A stretch of DNA of 64,000 bases from Streptomyces sp. MMBL 11-1 (GTDB taxonomy: Bacteria > Actinomycetota > Actinomycetes > Streptomycetales > Streptomycetaceae): the NCBI RefSeq assembly GCF_028622875.1, contig NZ_CP117709.1, positions 1,922,001-1,986,000 of the forward strand, given 5' to 3'. Made by a program: the position numbers and the translations under genes. Below the pieces are notes generated by a model. That model had not been told where the DNA came from. It made no database searches and saw only the letters and a list, made by a program, of their open reading frames with translations. This document shows, piece after piece, positions 34,718-41,901 of this stretch (within the stretch, counting starts at the first letter, position 1; each line of letters begins with the position of its first letter).

Positions 34718-35371
34718 ATGACCTCCTCTGCTTCCGTGCCCTCCGCCCCGTCCGACGCCTCCGTGCTGGATCTCGCGCCCGTCGTCCCCGTCGTGGTCCT
34801 GCACGACGCGGCCGACGCGGTGCCGCTGGCGCGGGCGCTGGTGGCGGGCGGGCTGCCGGCGATCGAGGTGACGCTGCGGACGCCCGCCGCGCTGGAGTCG
34901 ATCCGGGCCATGGCCGCCGAGGTCCCGGGCGCGGTGGTCGGCGCGGGGACGGTGATCTCGCCGGAGCACGTACGGGACACCGTGGCCGCCGGGGCCCGGT
35001 TCCTGGTCAGCCCGGGGTGGACGGACGCGCTGCTGGAGGCGATGAAGGCATCCGGGGTCCCGTTCCTGCCCGGTGTCTCGACCACCTCCGAGGTGGTGGC
35101 CCTGCTGGAGCGCGGGGTGCGGGAGATGAAGTTCTTCCCGGCCGAGGCGGCGGGCGGCACGGCCTATCTCAAGGCCCTGTCCGCGCCGCTCCCCCAGGCC
35201 CGGTTCTGCCCGACCGGCGGCATCTCGCTCGCCTCCGCGCCGTCGTACCTCGCGCTGCCCAACGTGGGCTGCGTGGGCGGCAGCTGGATGGTCCCGGGCG
35301 ATGCGGTGGCGGCGAAGGACTGGGACCGGGTGGCCCGCCTGGCGGCCGAGGCGGCGGCGCTCGCCCGGTAG
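34718..35371 (+). CDS. eda: KDPG/KHG aldolase
   Basis: Cytosolic class I aldolase of the Entner-Doudoroff pathway that splits 2-keto-3-deoxy-6-phosphogluconate into pyruvate and glyceraldehyde-3-phosphate. It has 217 residues from the ATG at 34718. The Schiff-base Lys is in REMKFFPAEAAGG (about residue 138), the catalytic Glu in PAIEVTLRT (about residue 48), and phosphate-binding glycines are in CPTGGIS and VGGSWM. No edd or glucose dehydrogenase gene is adjacent, so it may serve hexuronate or KDG breakdown. A perfect palindrome upstream suggests sugar-acid control. Confidence 0.93.
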   Translation: MTSSASVPSAPSDASVLDLAPVVPVVVLHDAADAVPLARALVAGGLPAIEVTLRTPAALESIRAMAAEVPGAVVGAGTVISPEHVRDTVAAGARFLVSPGWTDALLEAMKASGVPFLPGVSTTSEVVALLERGVREMKFFPAEAAGGTAYLKALSAPLPQARFCPTGGISLASAPSYLALPNVGCVGGSWMVPGDAVAAKDWDRVARLAAEAAALAR

Positions 35372-35391
35372 GGCCGCACGGCGACGCCGAG

Positions 35392-35420
35392 CAGCCCCGA
35401 CGGCCGGGTCGTCGGGGCTG
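35392..35420 (+). terminator. hairpin after KDPG aldolase
   Basis: CAGCCCCGACG and CGTCGGGGCTG form an 11-bp stem with a 7-base loop, 20 bases after the aldolase stop and before a 30-bp tandem repeat array. Confidence 0.7.
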
Positions 35421-35530
35421 GTGGTCCGGCCAGGGCAGGAGGTCGGGCCGGTGGTCCGGTCGGCGCAGGTCCTCGGGCTCGTGGTCCGCCTAGCGCAGGT
35501 CCTCGGGCTCCTGGCCCGGCTAGCGCAGGT
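35421..35530. repeat. 30-bp tandem repeats spanning a gene end
   Basis: Units beginning GTGGTCCGG recur at 35421, 35451, 35481 and 35511 (last one CTGGCCCGG), and GCGCAGGTCCTCGGGCTC recurs at 35463 and 35493. The last unit contains the TAG stop (35520-35522) and final two codons of the RNase H/phosphatase gene. The repeats lie between two convergent genes. Confidence 0.9.
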
Positions 35531-36887
35531 GGGACGTGTCGTTGAGCAGGCGTACGGAGGCGTTGCCGTCCCCGTAGTAGGCGACCGTGGAGATCGAGGC
35601 CGCCGAAAGCTCCATCCGGAACAGCGCCTCGGGCGGGGCCCCCAGGGCGAGCCGGACGAGCGTCTTGACCGGGGTCACATGGGTGACGAGCAGGACCGTG
35701 CGGCCCGCGTACCGGGCGACGATCCGGTCCCGGGCGTCCGCGACCCGCTCGGCGACCTCGGCGAAGCTCTCTCCGCCGCCGGTCGGGGCGGTGTCCGGAG
35801 AGGCCAGCCAGGCGGTGAGGTCGTCCCCGTACCGTTCCCGTACCTCCCCGAAGGTCAGGCCCTCCCAGGCGCCGAAGTCCGTCTCGCGCAGGTCCTCGTC
35901 GATGCGGACGTCGAGGCCGAGTCGGCCGGCGACGGCCGCTGCGGTCTCGCGGCAGCGGCGCAGCGGGGAGCTGACGATCTCCTGGACGGTGCCCAGGGCG
36001 GCGAAGTGCTCGGCGGCCCGGTCGGCCTGGCTCCGGCCGGTGGCGGAGAGCCCGGGGTCGGTGCCGCCGCTGCCGGAGAACCTCTTCTCGGGCGTGAGGG
36101 CGGTCTCGCCGTGCCGGAGCAGGACGAGCGTGGCGGGTGCGCCGAGGTCGGGGGCCGAGCCCCAGCCGACCTGCGGGGCCCCGGCCGGCTGCTGCCGCGA
36201 GGCTCCGGGAGCCTCCGGCGCGGCTCCGGCCGGCTGCCCGGGGGCGGGTGCGGGGACCGTGGTGTCCGGCACCCCGGGCTCGGGCACCGGGAAGAGCGTG
36301 TCGGCCGCCGCGCCGCGTGCTGCCGCGAGGGCCGCGCGGGCCCTGGCAGCGCCCGCGGCCTGGTCGCCGGGCGGGCCCTGGGCGGGCGGCGGGGTGCTCG
36401 CGGGGCGGGCCGGTGCGTCGAGGGCGGCCGTCGAGGCGGACGCCTCCCACTGCCTGCCGTCGCGGCCCGCGTCCATCGCCTCGTTGGCGAGCCGGTCCGC
36501 GTGCTTGTTCTGCGCGCGCGGGATCCACTCGTACGTCACCGAGGACGGCGGCAGGACCGCGGCGGCACGCGCCGCCAGCGGCTTCATGTCGGGGTGCTTG
36601 ATCTTCCAGCGCCCCGACATCTGCTCGACGACCAGCTTGGAGTCCATCCGGACGTGGACCCGCAACGCGTCCCCCGCGTCCGGGAACAACGCCTTCGCGG
36701 CCGTCAGGCCGGCGATCAGGCCCCGGTACTCGGCGACGTTGTTCGTGGCGACGCCGATGTACTCGGCGGCCTCGGCGAGGGGTTCGCCGGTGGCCGGGTC
36801 GATGACGACCGCGCCGTAACCGGCGGGCCCGGGGTTGCCCCGGGATCCGCCGTCGGCCTCGACCACCACCTGGCGCGCGGCGCTCAT
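35520..36887 (-). CDS. bifunctional RNase H / acid phosphatase
   Basis: 455-residue fusion. Residues 1-135 are a type I RNase H: VVEADGGSRGNPGPAGYGAV, then EYRGLIAGL, RMDSKLVVEQM and NKHADRLANEAM supply the DEDD metal ligands. A Pro/Ala-rich linker (about 145-245) joins a histidine phosphatase domain with LVLLRHGETALTPEKRFSG, PLRRCRETA and TVLLVTHVTPVKTL. This fusion is characteristic of actinobacteria, where the phosphatase half can act as a CobC-like alpha-ribazole phosphatase. The start ATG overlaps the upstream stop as TAATG, making it the last gene of a Nif3 / zinc-ribbon / RNase H operon. The last codons lie in a 30-bp tandem repeat. Confidence 0.94.
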   Translation of the reverse strand: MSAARQVVVEADGGSRGNPGPAGYGAVVIDPATGEPLAEAAEYIGVATNNVAEYRGLIAGLTAAKALFPDAGDALRVHVRMDSKLVVEQMSGRWKIKHPDMKPLAARAAAVLPPSSVTYEWIPRAQNKHADRLANEAMDAGRDGRQWEASASTAALDAPARPASTPPPAQGPPGDQAAGAARARAALAAARGAAADTLFPVPEPGVPDTTVPAPAPGQPAGAAPEAPGASRQQPAGAPQVGWGSAPDLGAPATLVLLRHGETALTPEKRFSGSGGTDPGLSATGRSQADRAAEHFAALGTVQEIVSSPLRRCRETAAAVAGRLGLDVRIDEDLRETDFGAWEGLTFGEVRERYGDDLTAWLASPDTAPTGGGESFAEVAERVADARDRIVARYAGRTVLLVTHVTPVKTLVRLALGAPPEALFRMELSAASISTVAYYGDGNASVRLLNDTSHLR

Positions 36888-37630
36888 TACAGGCCCGACT
36901 CCGAGGTGCGGACCAGGATCCGGTGGCAGTTCTCGCAGCGCAGGACCGTCTCGGGGGACGCGGCCCGCACGTCGCCCACCTCGGCCATGTTCAGTTCCAG
37001 CCGGCAGCCCTCGCAGCGGCGCTGGTAGAGCCGGGCGGCGCCGACCCCGCCCTGCTGGGCGCGGAGCTTGTCGTACAGCTTCAGCAGGTCGGCGGGGATG
37101 ATCTCGGCGACGATCTGGCGGTCCTTGGCCACCGTGGCGGCCTCGGCGTCCAGCTCGGCGGTCGCGGCGTCGCGGCGCGCGGTGGCGTCGTCGACCTTGG
37201 CCTGGACGGCGGCGACCCGCTCGGTCAGCTCGGCGACCCGCTCCTGGGCGCTCTCCCGGCGCTCCATGATCTCCAGGACGACGTCCTCCAGGTCTCCCTG
37301 GCGCTTGGCGAGCGAGACGATCTCGCGCTGGAGGCTCTCCAGGTCCTTGGGCGAGGAGACCGCGCCGGAGTCCAGGCGCTGCTGGTCGCGGACGGCGCGC
37401 TGGCGCACCTGGTCGACGTCCTGCTCGGCCTTGGTCTGCTCGCGGGTGGTGTCGCTCTCCTCGGTGGTGGAGGCGACCAGCAGGTCCCGCAGCTGGGCGA
37501 GGTCGCTGCTGAGCTGCTCGATCTCGGCGTGCTCCGGCAGCGAGGTGCGCTTGTGGGAGATCTGGGCGAGACGGAGGTCGAGGGCCTGGACGTCGAGAAG
37601 TCGGATCTGGTCGGCGGGCGCGGCGTTCAG
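36887..37630 (-). CDS. coiled-coil C4 zinc-ribbon protein (CdsZ-like)
   Basis: 247 residues. The bulk is a long helical hairpin coiled coil (about 10-180) rich in Glu, Arg, Gln and Ala (for example QREIVSLAKRQGDLEDVVLE). It ends in a zinc ribbon with CEGCRLELN and VLRCENCHRIL, four cysteines in two CxxC pairs. The family is widely conserved and may handle nucleic acid or partner proteins. No ATG/GTG/TTG fits the start: GGAG at the correct distance points to a CTG at 37630 that overlaps the Nif3 TGA. The 3' end overlaps the RNase H gene in TAATG. Confidence 0.88.
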   Translation of the reverse strand: MNAAPADQIRLLDVQALDLRLAQISHKRTSLPEHAEIEQLSSDLAQLRDLLVASTTEESDTTREQTKAEQDVDQVRQRAVRDQQRLDSGAVSSPKDLESLQREIVSLAKRQGDLEDVVLEIMERRESAQERVAELTERVAAVQAKVDDATARRDAATAELDAEAATVAKDRQIVAEIIPADLLKLYDKLRAQQGGVGAARLYQRRCEGCRLELNMAEVGDVRAASPETVLRCENCHRILVRTSESGL

Positions 37631-38463
37631 TTGGGGGCTCCAGAGGAATGGTGGGTGGTCCAGGGGTCGGTGACCTGCTTCGAGACATGGACCCGCAGGT
37701 CCCATCCGTGGCGGTCGGAAAGCGCGTCGAGCTGGGCTGCCGCCTGCTCGCACCAGGGCCATTCGGTGGCCCAGTGCGCGGCGTCGACGAGGCCGAGCGG
37801 CGAGTGCCGCACGGCCTCGGAGGCCGGGTGGTGGCGCAGGTCGGCGGTGAGGAAGGCGTCGACGCCCGCGGCGCGCACGGCGTCGAAGAGGCTGTCGCCG
37901 GAGCCGCCGCTGACGGCGACGGTGCGCACGAGCGCGTCCTGGTCGCCGGCCAGCCGGATGCCCTGCGCGGTGGCGGGGAGCCGGGCGGCGGCCCGGGCGG
38001 CGAAGGCGGCCAGCGTCTCGGGGTGGTCCAGTTCGCAGATCCGGCCGAGTCCGCGCCGGCCCTCGGGGTCGGTGGGGTCCGGGACCAGGGGCCCGGTGAT
38101 CCGCAGGCCGAGGGCGCCGGCCAGGGCGTCGGAGACGCCGGGGTCCGCGGTGTCGGCGTTGGTGTGCGCGACGTGGAGCGCGATGTCGTGCTTGATGAGG
38201 GTGTGGACGATCCGGCCCTTGAAGGTGTCGGCGGCGACCGTCGTCGTCCCGCGCAGATAGAGCGGGTGGTGGGTGACGATCAGCTGGGCGCCGAGCTCCA
38301 GGGCCTCGTCGGCGATCTCGTGGACCGGGTCGACGGCGAACAGCACCCGGTCGATCTCCGCGTCCGGATCGCCGCAGACCGTCCCGACCGCGTCCCATCC
38401 CTCGGCCCGCTCGGGGGGCCAGAGGGCGTCGAGGGCGGCGATGACTTCAGACAGACGGGGCAC
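37627..38463 (-). CDS. Nif3-like dinuclear metal center protein (DUF34)
   Basis: 278-residue cytosolic protein of the Nif3/YbgI/DUF34 family, with GTG at 38463 chosen because the family start RLSEVIAALDALWPPERAEG follows at once. Metal-ligand motifs are VTHHPLYLRG (about residue 62), VAHTNADTA and, in the second half, the WATEWPWCEQ segment. It was long annotated as a GTP cyclohydrolase I type 2-like protein; the true reaction is uncertain. It heads the operon with the zinc-ribbon and RNase H genes, a linkage conserved in streptomycetes. Confidence 0.92.
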   Translation of the reverse strand: MPRLSEVIAALDALWPPERAEGWDAVGTVCGDPDAEIDRVLFAVDPVHEIADEALELGAQLIVTHHPLYLRGTTTVAADTFKGRIVHTLIKHDIALHVAHTNADTADPGVSDALAGALGLRITGPLVPDPTDPEGRRGLGRICELDHPETLAAFAARAAARLPATAQGIRLAGDQDALVRTVAVSGGSGDSLFDAVRAAGVDAFLTADLRHHPASEAVRHSPLGLVDAAHWATEWPWCEQAAAQLDALSDRHGWDLRVHVSKQVTDPWTTHHSSGAPN

Positions 38464-38591
38464 GGGGGAAAGGCTACCTGTCCGGGGTGGCCCGCCGCCC
38501 CTGGCCGCCGGACCTGTACGCCAGGACCGGCGGCCGGACACGAATCGTTACGTCACCGGGGCGCCGCGACGCTCCCGTACCGGGGAGACGG

Positions 38592-39635
38592 TCACTTCAC
38601 CAGGTCGGCGCGGAGGTCGTCGAGGACCAGGCCGGCCGAGGTGACGCCGAGGCCCAGGTACCAGGTCTCGTCGGAGACGTCCTTGGCCCGGCCCTCCTTG
38701 ACGGCCTTCAGGTTCTTCCACAGCGGGTTGGACCGGGCGGTGTCGCGCTGGGTGGCCTTCGGGTCGCCGTAGACGCCGGTGAAGATCCAGTCGGCGTCCG
38801 CCTCGTCGATCCTCTCCGGGCTGATCTCGGCGGCGAGGTCGTTGATCTGCTGGTTCTTCGGACGCGGCAGCCCGACGTCTTCGAGGATCGTGCCGATGAA
38901 CGAGGCCTTGGCGTAGAGACGGAGGCGGTCGGGCATGTAGCGGACCATCGAGACGGTCGGCTTGTCGGGGCCGATGTCCTCGCCGAGCTTCTTCGCCTTC
39001 TCCTCGTACGCGGCGAGCGCCGCCCCTGCCTGCTTCGCGCGGTCCAGTGCCTGGGCGTTGAGGAGGTAGTTCTCCTTCCAGGTGAATCCCGGACGGATGG
39101 AGAACACGGTGGGGGCGATCTTGGACAGCTCGTCGTACTTGTCCGCCGCGCGGAGCTGGCTGCCGAGGATCAGGTCGGGCTTGAGGCCGGCGATGGCTTC
39201 GAGGTTGAGGCTGTTGATGGTGCCGACGCTCTTCGGCGAGCCCGCACCCTTCTCCAGGTAGGAGGGGATGGCCGCGTCGCCCTCGCTGGGTGCGTAGCCG
39301 ACCGGCTTCAGGCCCAGGGACACCACGTTGTCGAACTCGCCGACGTCGAGCACGACCACACGCTTGGGCGCGGCCTTGATCTCGGTCTTCCCCATGGCGT
39401 GGGTGACCGTGCGGGGGAACTCGCCGGCCTCGGCGTCGGTGCCGTACGCCGCGGTCTTCTTCGCCGCGTCCGCGAAGTCCTTGCCGCCGGTGGCGACGGC
39501 GGCCTTCTTGCCGCCGCCCGCTTCGGACTTCGCCGCGTCCGCGTCGCCGCCGTCACCGCCCCCGCAGGCCGAGAGGGAAAGGGCGGCCGCCACGGCCAGG
39601 GCGACTGCGGCGGTACCGCGGGGTCGAGGGGACAT
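38592..39635 (-). CDS. iron-siderophore ABC transporter substrate-binding lipoprotein
   Basis: 347-residue lipoprotein that captures ferric siderophores outside the cell. ATG at 39635 has GGAG six bases upstream. The lipobox is LSLSAC (Cys24), followed by a Gly/Asp/Ala-rich spacer. The class III binding fold has KRVVVLDVGEFDNVVSLGLK, GLKPDLILGSQLR and the C-terminal GLGVTSAGLVLDDLRADLVK. No permease or ATPase gene is adjacent, so it must work with a transporter encoded elsewhere. An iron box 50 bases upstream indicates repression by iron. Confidence 0.92.
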   Translation of the reverse strand: MSPRPRGTAAVALAVAAALSLSACGGGDGGDADAAKSEAGGGKKAAVATGGKDFADAAKKTAAYGTDAEAGEFPRTVTHAMGKTEIKAAPKRVVVLDVGEFDNVVSLGLKPVGYAPSEGDAAIPSYLEKGAGSPKSVGTINSLNLEAIAGLKPDLILGSQLRAADKYDELSKIAPTVFSIRPGFTWKENYLLNAQALDRAKQAGAALAAYEEKAKKLGEDIGPDKPTVSMVRYMPDRLRLYAKASFIGTILEDVGLPRPKNQQINDLAAEISPERIDEADADWIFTGVYGDPKATQRDTARSNPLWKNLKAVKEGRAKDVSDETWYLGLGVTSAGLVLDDLRADLVK

Positions 39636-39684
39636 CACTTGCTCCAGTTGGTCCGCGTACGTGCGCGGGTGCACGGGCCCTTGG

Positions 39685-39703
39685 TTAGGGTCGCCTCACC
39701 TTA
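39685..39703. promoter_or_regulatory. iron box upstream of the siderophore-binding lipoprotein
   Basis: TTAGGGTCGCCTCACCTTA matches TWAGGTWAGSCTWACCTWA at 16 of 19 positions and lies 50 bases upstream of the ATG at 39635. Confidence 0.8.
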
Positions 39704-39847
39704 GACGCGGCGACCTTCTCCAGCACACTCACCCCCTCCACCTCAGGAGAATCCGGGCATCACCACCCTTATGTGTGAAGTGAGGTGGCTCGTGTTGTTC
39801 GGCTGGAAGTGCGAAAACTAGCTTTCGTAGCCGGAGGTGACGAGTCC

Positions 39848-41284
39848 ATGACTGCCTGTGTCATCGAGGGTGGATCCGCCGGGGCCGCCACGACGGCGGA
39901 ACCCGAAGCGGAACCCGGTACGGAACCCGGCCCGAAGGAGTCCGGGGCGGAATCCGGGGCGGAGTACGGGGCGGATTCCTGGTCGGAGTCCGGCCCGGAG
40001 GAGTACGGAAGGGAACCGGAAGCGGAGGGGTCCGGCGGCCCCGGGGAGTCGGCCGCGGCCGGCACTCCCCGCCCGCCGGGATCCGCCACGGACGCGGGCG
40101 ACCGGGCGGCGTCGGCTGCCTCTGCTGCCTCGGGCGGCCGGGCGGCGTCGGCCCATGACGCACCGCTTCCCGGCGGCTTCACGCTCACCTCGGACGGGTC
40201 CTACGCCGCCCGGCTCACCGCTGCCCCCGGCCCGCCGGGCGAGCGCAACTGGTATCCGGAGCGGTGGACGCTGGACGGGCCCGAGCCGTACGCGGTGCCC
40301 CTCCCCCTCGATCAGCCCGAGGAGCCGGACGCCCAGGTGGCGCCGCTCGCGGACGGGCGGGTGCTGATCGGGCGGCGGGTCGCGGACCGGCAGATGTTCT
40401 CGCTGCTCTACCCGACAGGACCCGGCACCGGCGAACTCCCGCTGGGCGCGGTCGCGTGCGCGGAGATGACCCTGCTGCCGCCGTCGCCGGACGGCCGGTG
40501 CGTCTACGCCCTGTCGGCCGGGGAGCACCAGTCGTCGCTCTGGCTGGTGGCGGGCGGAGCGCACGGGCCGGAGGAGGTCGCGCGGATTCCCGGGCGCTGC
40601 TCGGGCGGGGTCTGGCTGGACCGGGCCGGCCGGCTGCTGGCGCTGGACCGGCAGCAGCCGGGCGGCGGACCGGTCAAGGCGGTCGCCGTCGACCTGGGGC
40701 GCGGGGCCGAGGTGACACCGCTGCTCCAGATCGCGCCGGACAGCGACGACCGGCTGCTGCTCGCGGACCCCGACAGCGGGCTGTTGCTGCTCCGCTCGGA
40801 CGCCCCGGGCCGCGACCGGCTCGGCTGGGGTGTGCTGGGCAGCTGTCTGCCGGTCAGGTTCCCGGAGTGCCTGCGCCCCGCGGGCGTGGCGGTGACGCCG
40901 TTCGCGGTGCAGCCGGGCCAGATGCTGATGCCGGAGAGCTGCGCGGTGGCGCTGCGGATCGACGGGGCCGGGGGCAGCTGGGTGGGGGTCTGGCGTCCGG
41001 CGGGACGTCGGCTGCACCAGTTCGCGGCCCCGCTGGGCTGGGCGCCGGGGGCCGGATACTGGAGCCGGGACGGGGTGCTGCGCCTCCCGTACGCGAACGG
41101 GGCGACGTCCTGCGGCGTGGCGATGCTGGACGCGCCGCCGGACGTGGAACCCTCTTCCGTGTCCGGCCGCCCGAGCGGCGCGGAGGGCGGAACGCAACCG
41201 TCCGCCGCCGTCGCCGCTCCCCCTGTGTGCAAGCCCGTTCCGTTGGGTCGGGCGCCTCTGCACCGAGCCGCTCGATCTGACTAA
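39848..41284 (+). CDS. conserved protein of unknown function with low-complexity N-terminus
   Basis: 478 residues from the ATG at 39848, which has GGAGGTGA seven bases upstream; an in-frame ATG at 39785 is less likely. Residues about 15-85 are a low-complexity Glu/Gly/Ser/Pro region (repeats like EPEAEPGTEPGP and SGAESGAEYG). The rest looks like a beta-propeller-type repeat protein: LADGRVLIGRRVADRQMFSL, LPPSPDGRCVYALSAGEHQS and LLLADPDSGLLLLRSDA recur at about 45-residue intervals. There is no signal peptide, so a cytosolic location is expected. No catalytic motif is visible and the function is unknown. Confidence 0.72.
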   Translation: MTACVIEGGSAGAATTAEPEAEPGTEPGPKESGAESGAEYGADSWSESGPEEYGREPEAEGSGGPGESAAAGTPRPPGSATDAGDRAASAASAASGGRAASAHDAPLPGGFTLTSDGSYAARLTAAPGPPGERNWYPERWTLDGPEPYAVPLPLDQPEEPDAQVAPLADGRVLIGRRVADRQMFSLLYPTGPGTGELPLGAVACAEMTLLPPSPDGRCVYALSAGEHQSSLWLVAGGAHGPEEVARIPGRCSGGVWLDRAGRLLALDRQQPGGGPVKAVAVDLGRGAEVTPLLQIAPDSDDRLLLADPDSGLLLLRSDAPGRDRLGWGVLGSCLPVRFPECLRPAGVAVTPFAVQPGQMLMPESCAVALRIDGAGGSWVGVWRPAGRRLHQFAAPLGWAPGAGYWSRDGVLRLPYANGATSCGVAMLDAPPDVEPSSVSGRPSGAEGGTQPSAAVAAPPVCKPVPLGRAPLHRAARSD

Positions 41285-41414
41285 ACTCGGGGCCCTGGGC
41301 TACGCGGCCGTGTCGGGCGGGTACCGACGGTGACCACGTCGGATGGCGGCGGCGGGGCTTGCTGCACCTGTAGGCGCGATATACGTAAGCGATCACAACG
41401 GGGTGACTTCCCAC

Positions 41415-41585
41415 ATGTCCGAAGCACGGATCGACACGACCCAGCAGCGCCCGGCGGGGGCGGACGAGGGGACCGGGACCGGGGGTTCCGGAAGGCACCG
41501 GGGGGGTGCGTCGGCGGAGACCACGTCGGTGCAGCCGCACGGTCGCCACCGCCGGCCCGCCGACGAGGAATCCAGGGCGGCCTGA
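41415..41585 (+). CDS. small hydrophilic protein, 56 residues
   Basis: ATG at 41415 opens MSEARIDTTQQRPAGADEGT..., rich in Gly, Arg, Glu and Ser, without hydrophobic segments, and probably disordered. It is followed 20 bases later by a strong terminator, which supports a real transcript. A GGGGTGA about 10 bases upstream may be its ribosome-binding site. Family unknown. Confidence 0.5.
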   Translation: MSEARIDTTQQRPAGADEGTGTGGSGRHRGGASAETTSVQPHGRHRRPADEESRAA

Positions 41586-41604
41586 GAGCCGCTCGGCAGT
41601 GCAC

Positions 41605-41642
41605 GGAGGGCCCGGACCGGCGGACAGCCGGCCGGGCCCTCC
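41605..41642 (+). terminator. hairpin terminator
   Basis: GGAGGGCCCGG and CCGGGCCCTCC form an 11-bp stem around a 16-base loop that itself contains CCGG/CCGG pairs, so the hairpin is probably longer. Confidence 0.8.
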
Positions 41643-41661
41643 CGCGTGTGGCCCTCCCCCG

Positions 41662-41900
41662 CTACCGGCGCTTCAGCCCGGGGACTTCGGCGACGGCGAA
41701 GGCCTCGTTCGGGGGCCGGTCCGCGTAATACGGGATGAGCAGCCCGTCCGTCCGGCTCCGCGAAGGTGAAGGTCTCCCGCCATGGACGACGAGCAGTTGC
41801 CCCTTCCGGCTGCTGGCCCCTGCATGACGCAGGCCGGGGAAGGAAGCCGGGAAGACTACTGACGCCTCGTCAGATCTACGGGGTGGGCGCGGCGCCCGGC
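41662..41900 (-). pseudogene. probable decayed gene, C-terminal part
   Basis: The minus strand ends with a convincing coding signature, LLIPYYADRPPNEAFAVAEV then PGLKRR and TAG at 41662-41664. Upstream in the same frame is GKGQLLVVHGG. Between them the sensible peptide ETFTFAEPDGR appears in a shifted frame. This pattern suggests two small compensating or inactivating indels in a former gene of about 80 or more codons, cut off by the MFS gene end at 41902. I do not recognise the family. Otherwise this 316-base gap holds only the terminator of the upstream gene. Confidence 0.4.
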
Positions 41901-41901
41901 G

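Noticed and set aside
31969..35160. 1063-codon minus-strand frame
   Set aside because: It crosses several genes with established motifs on other frames (RNB, YaaA, KDPG aldolase) and shows none itself.
35392..35530. CRISPR-like array
   Set aside because: Direct repeats of 30 bp are contiguous with no unique spacers, so this is a tandem repeat; the same applies to the arrays at 10422, 12070 and 46188.
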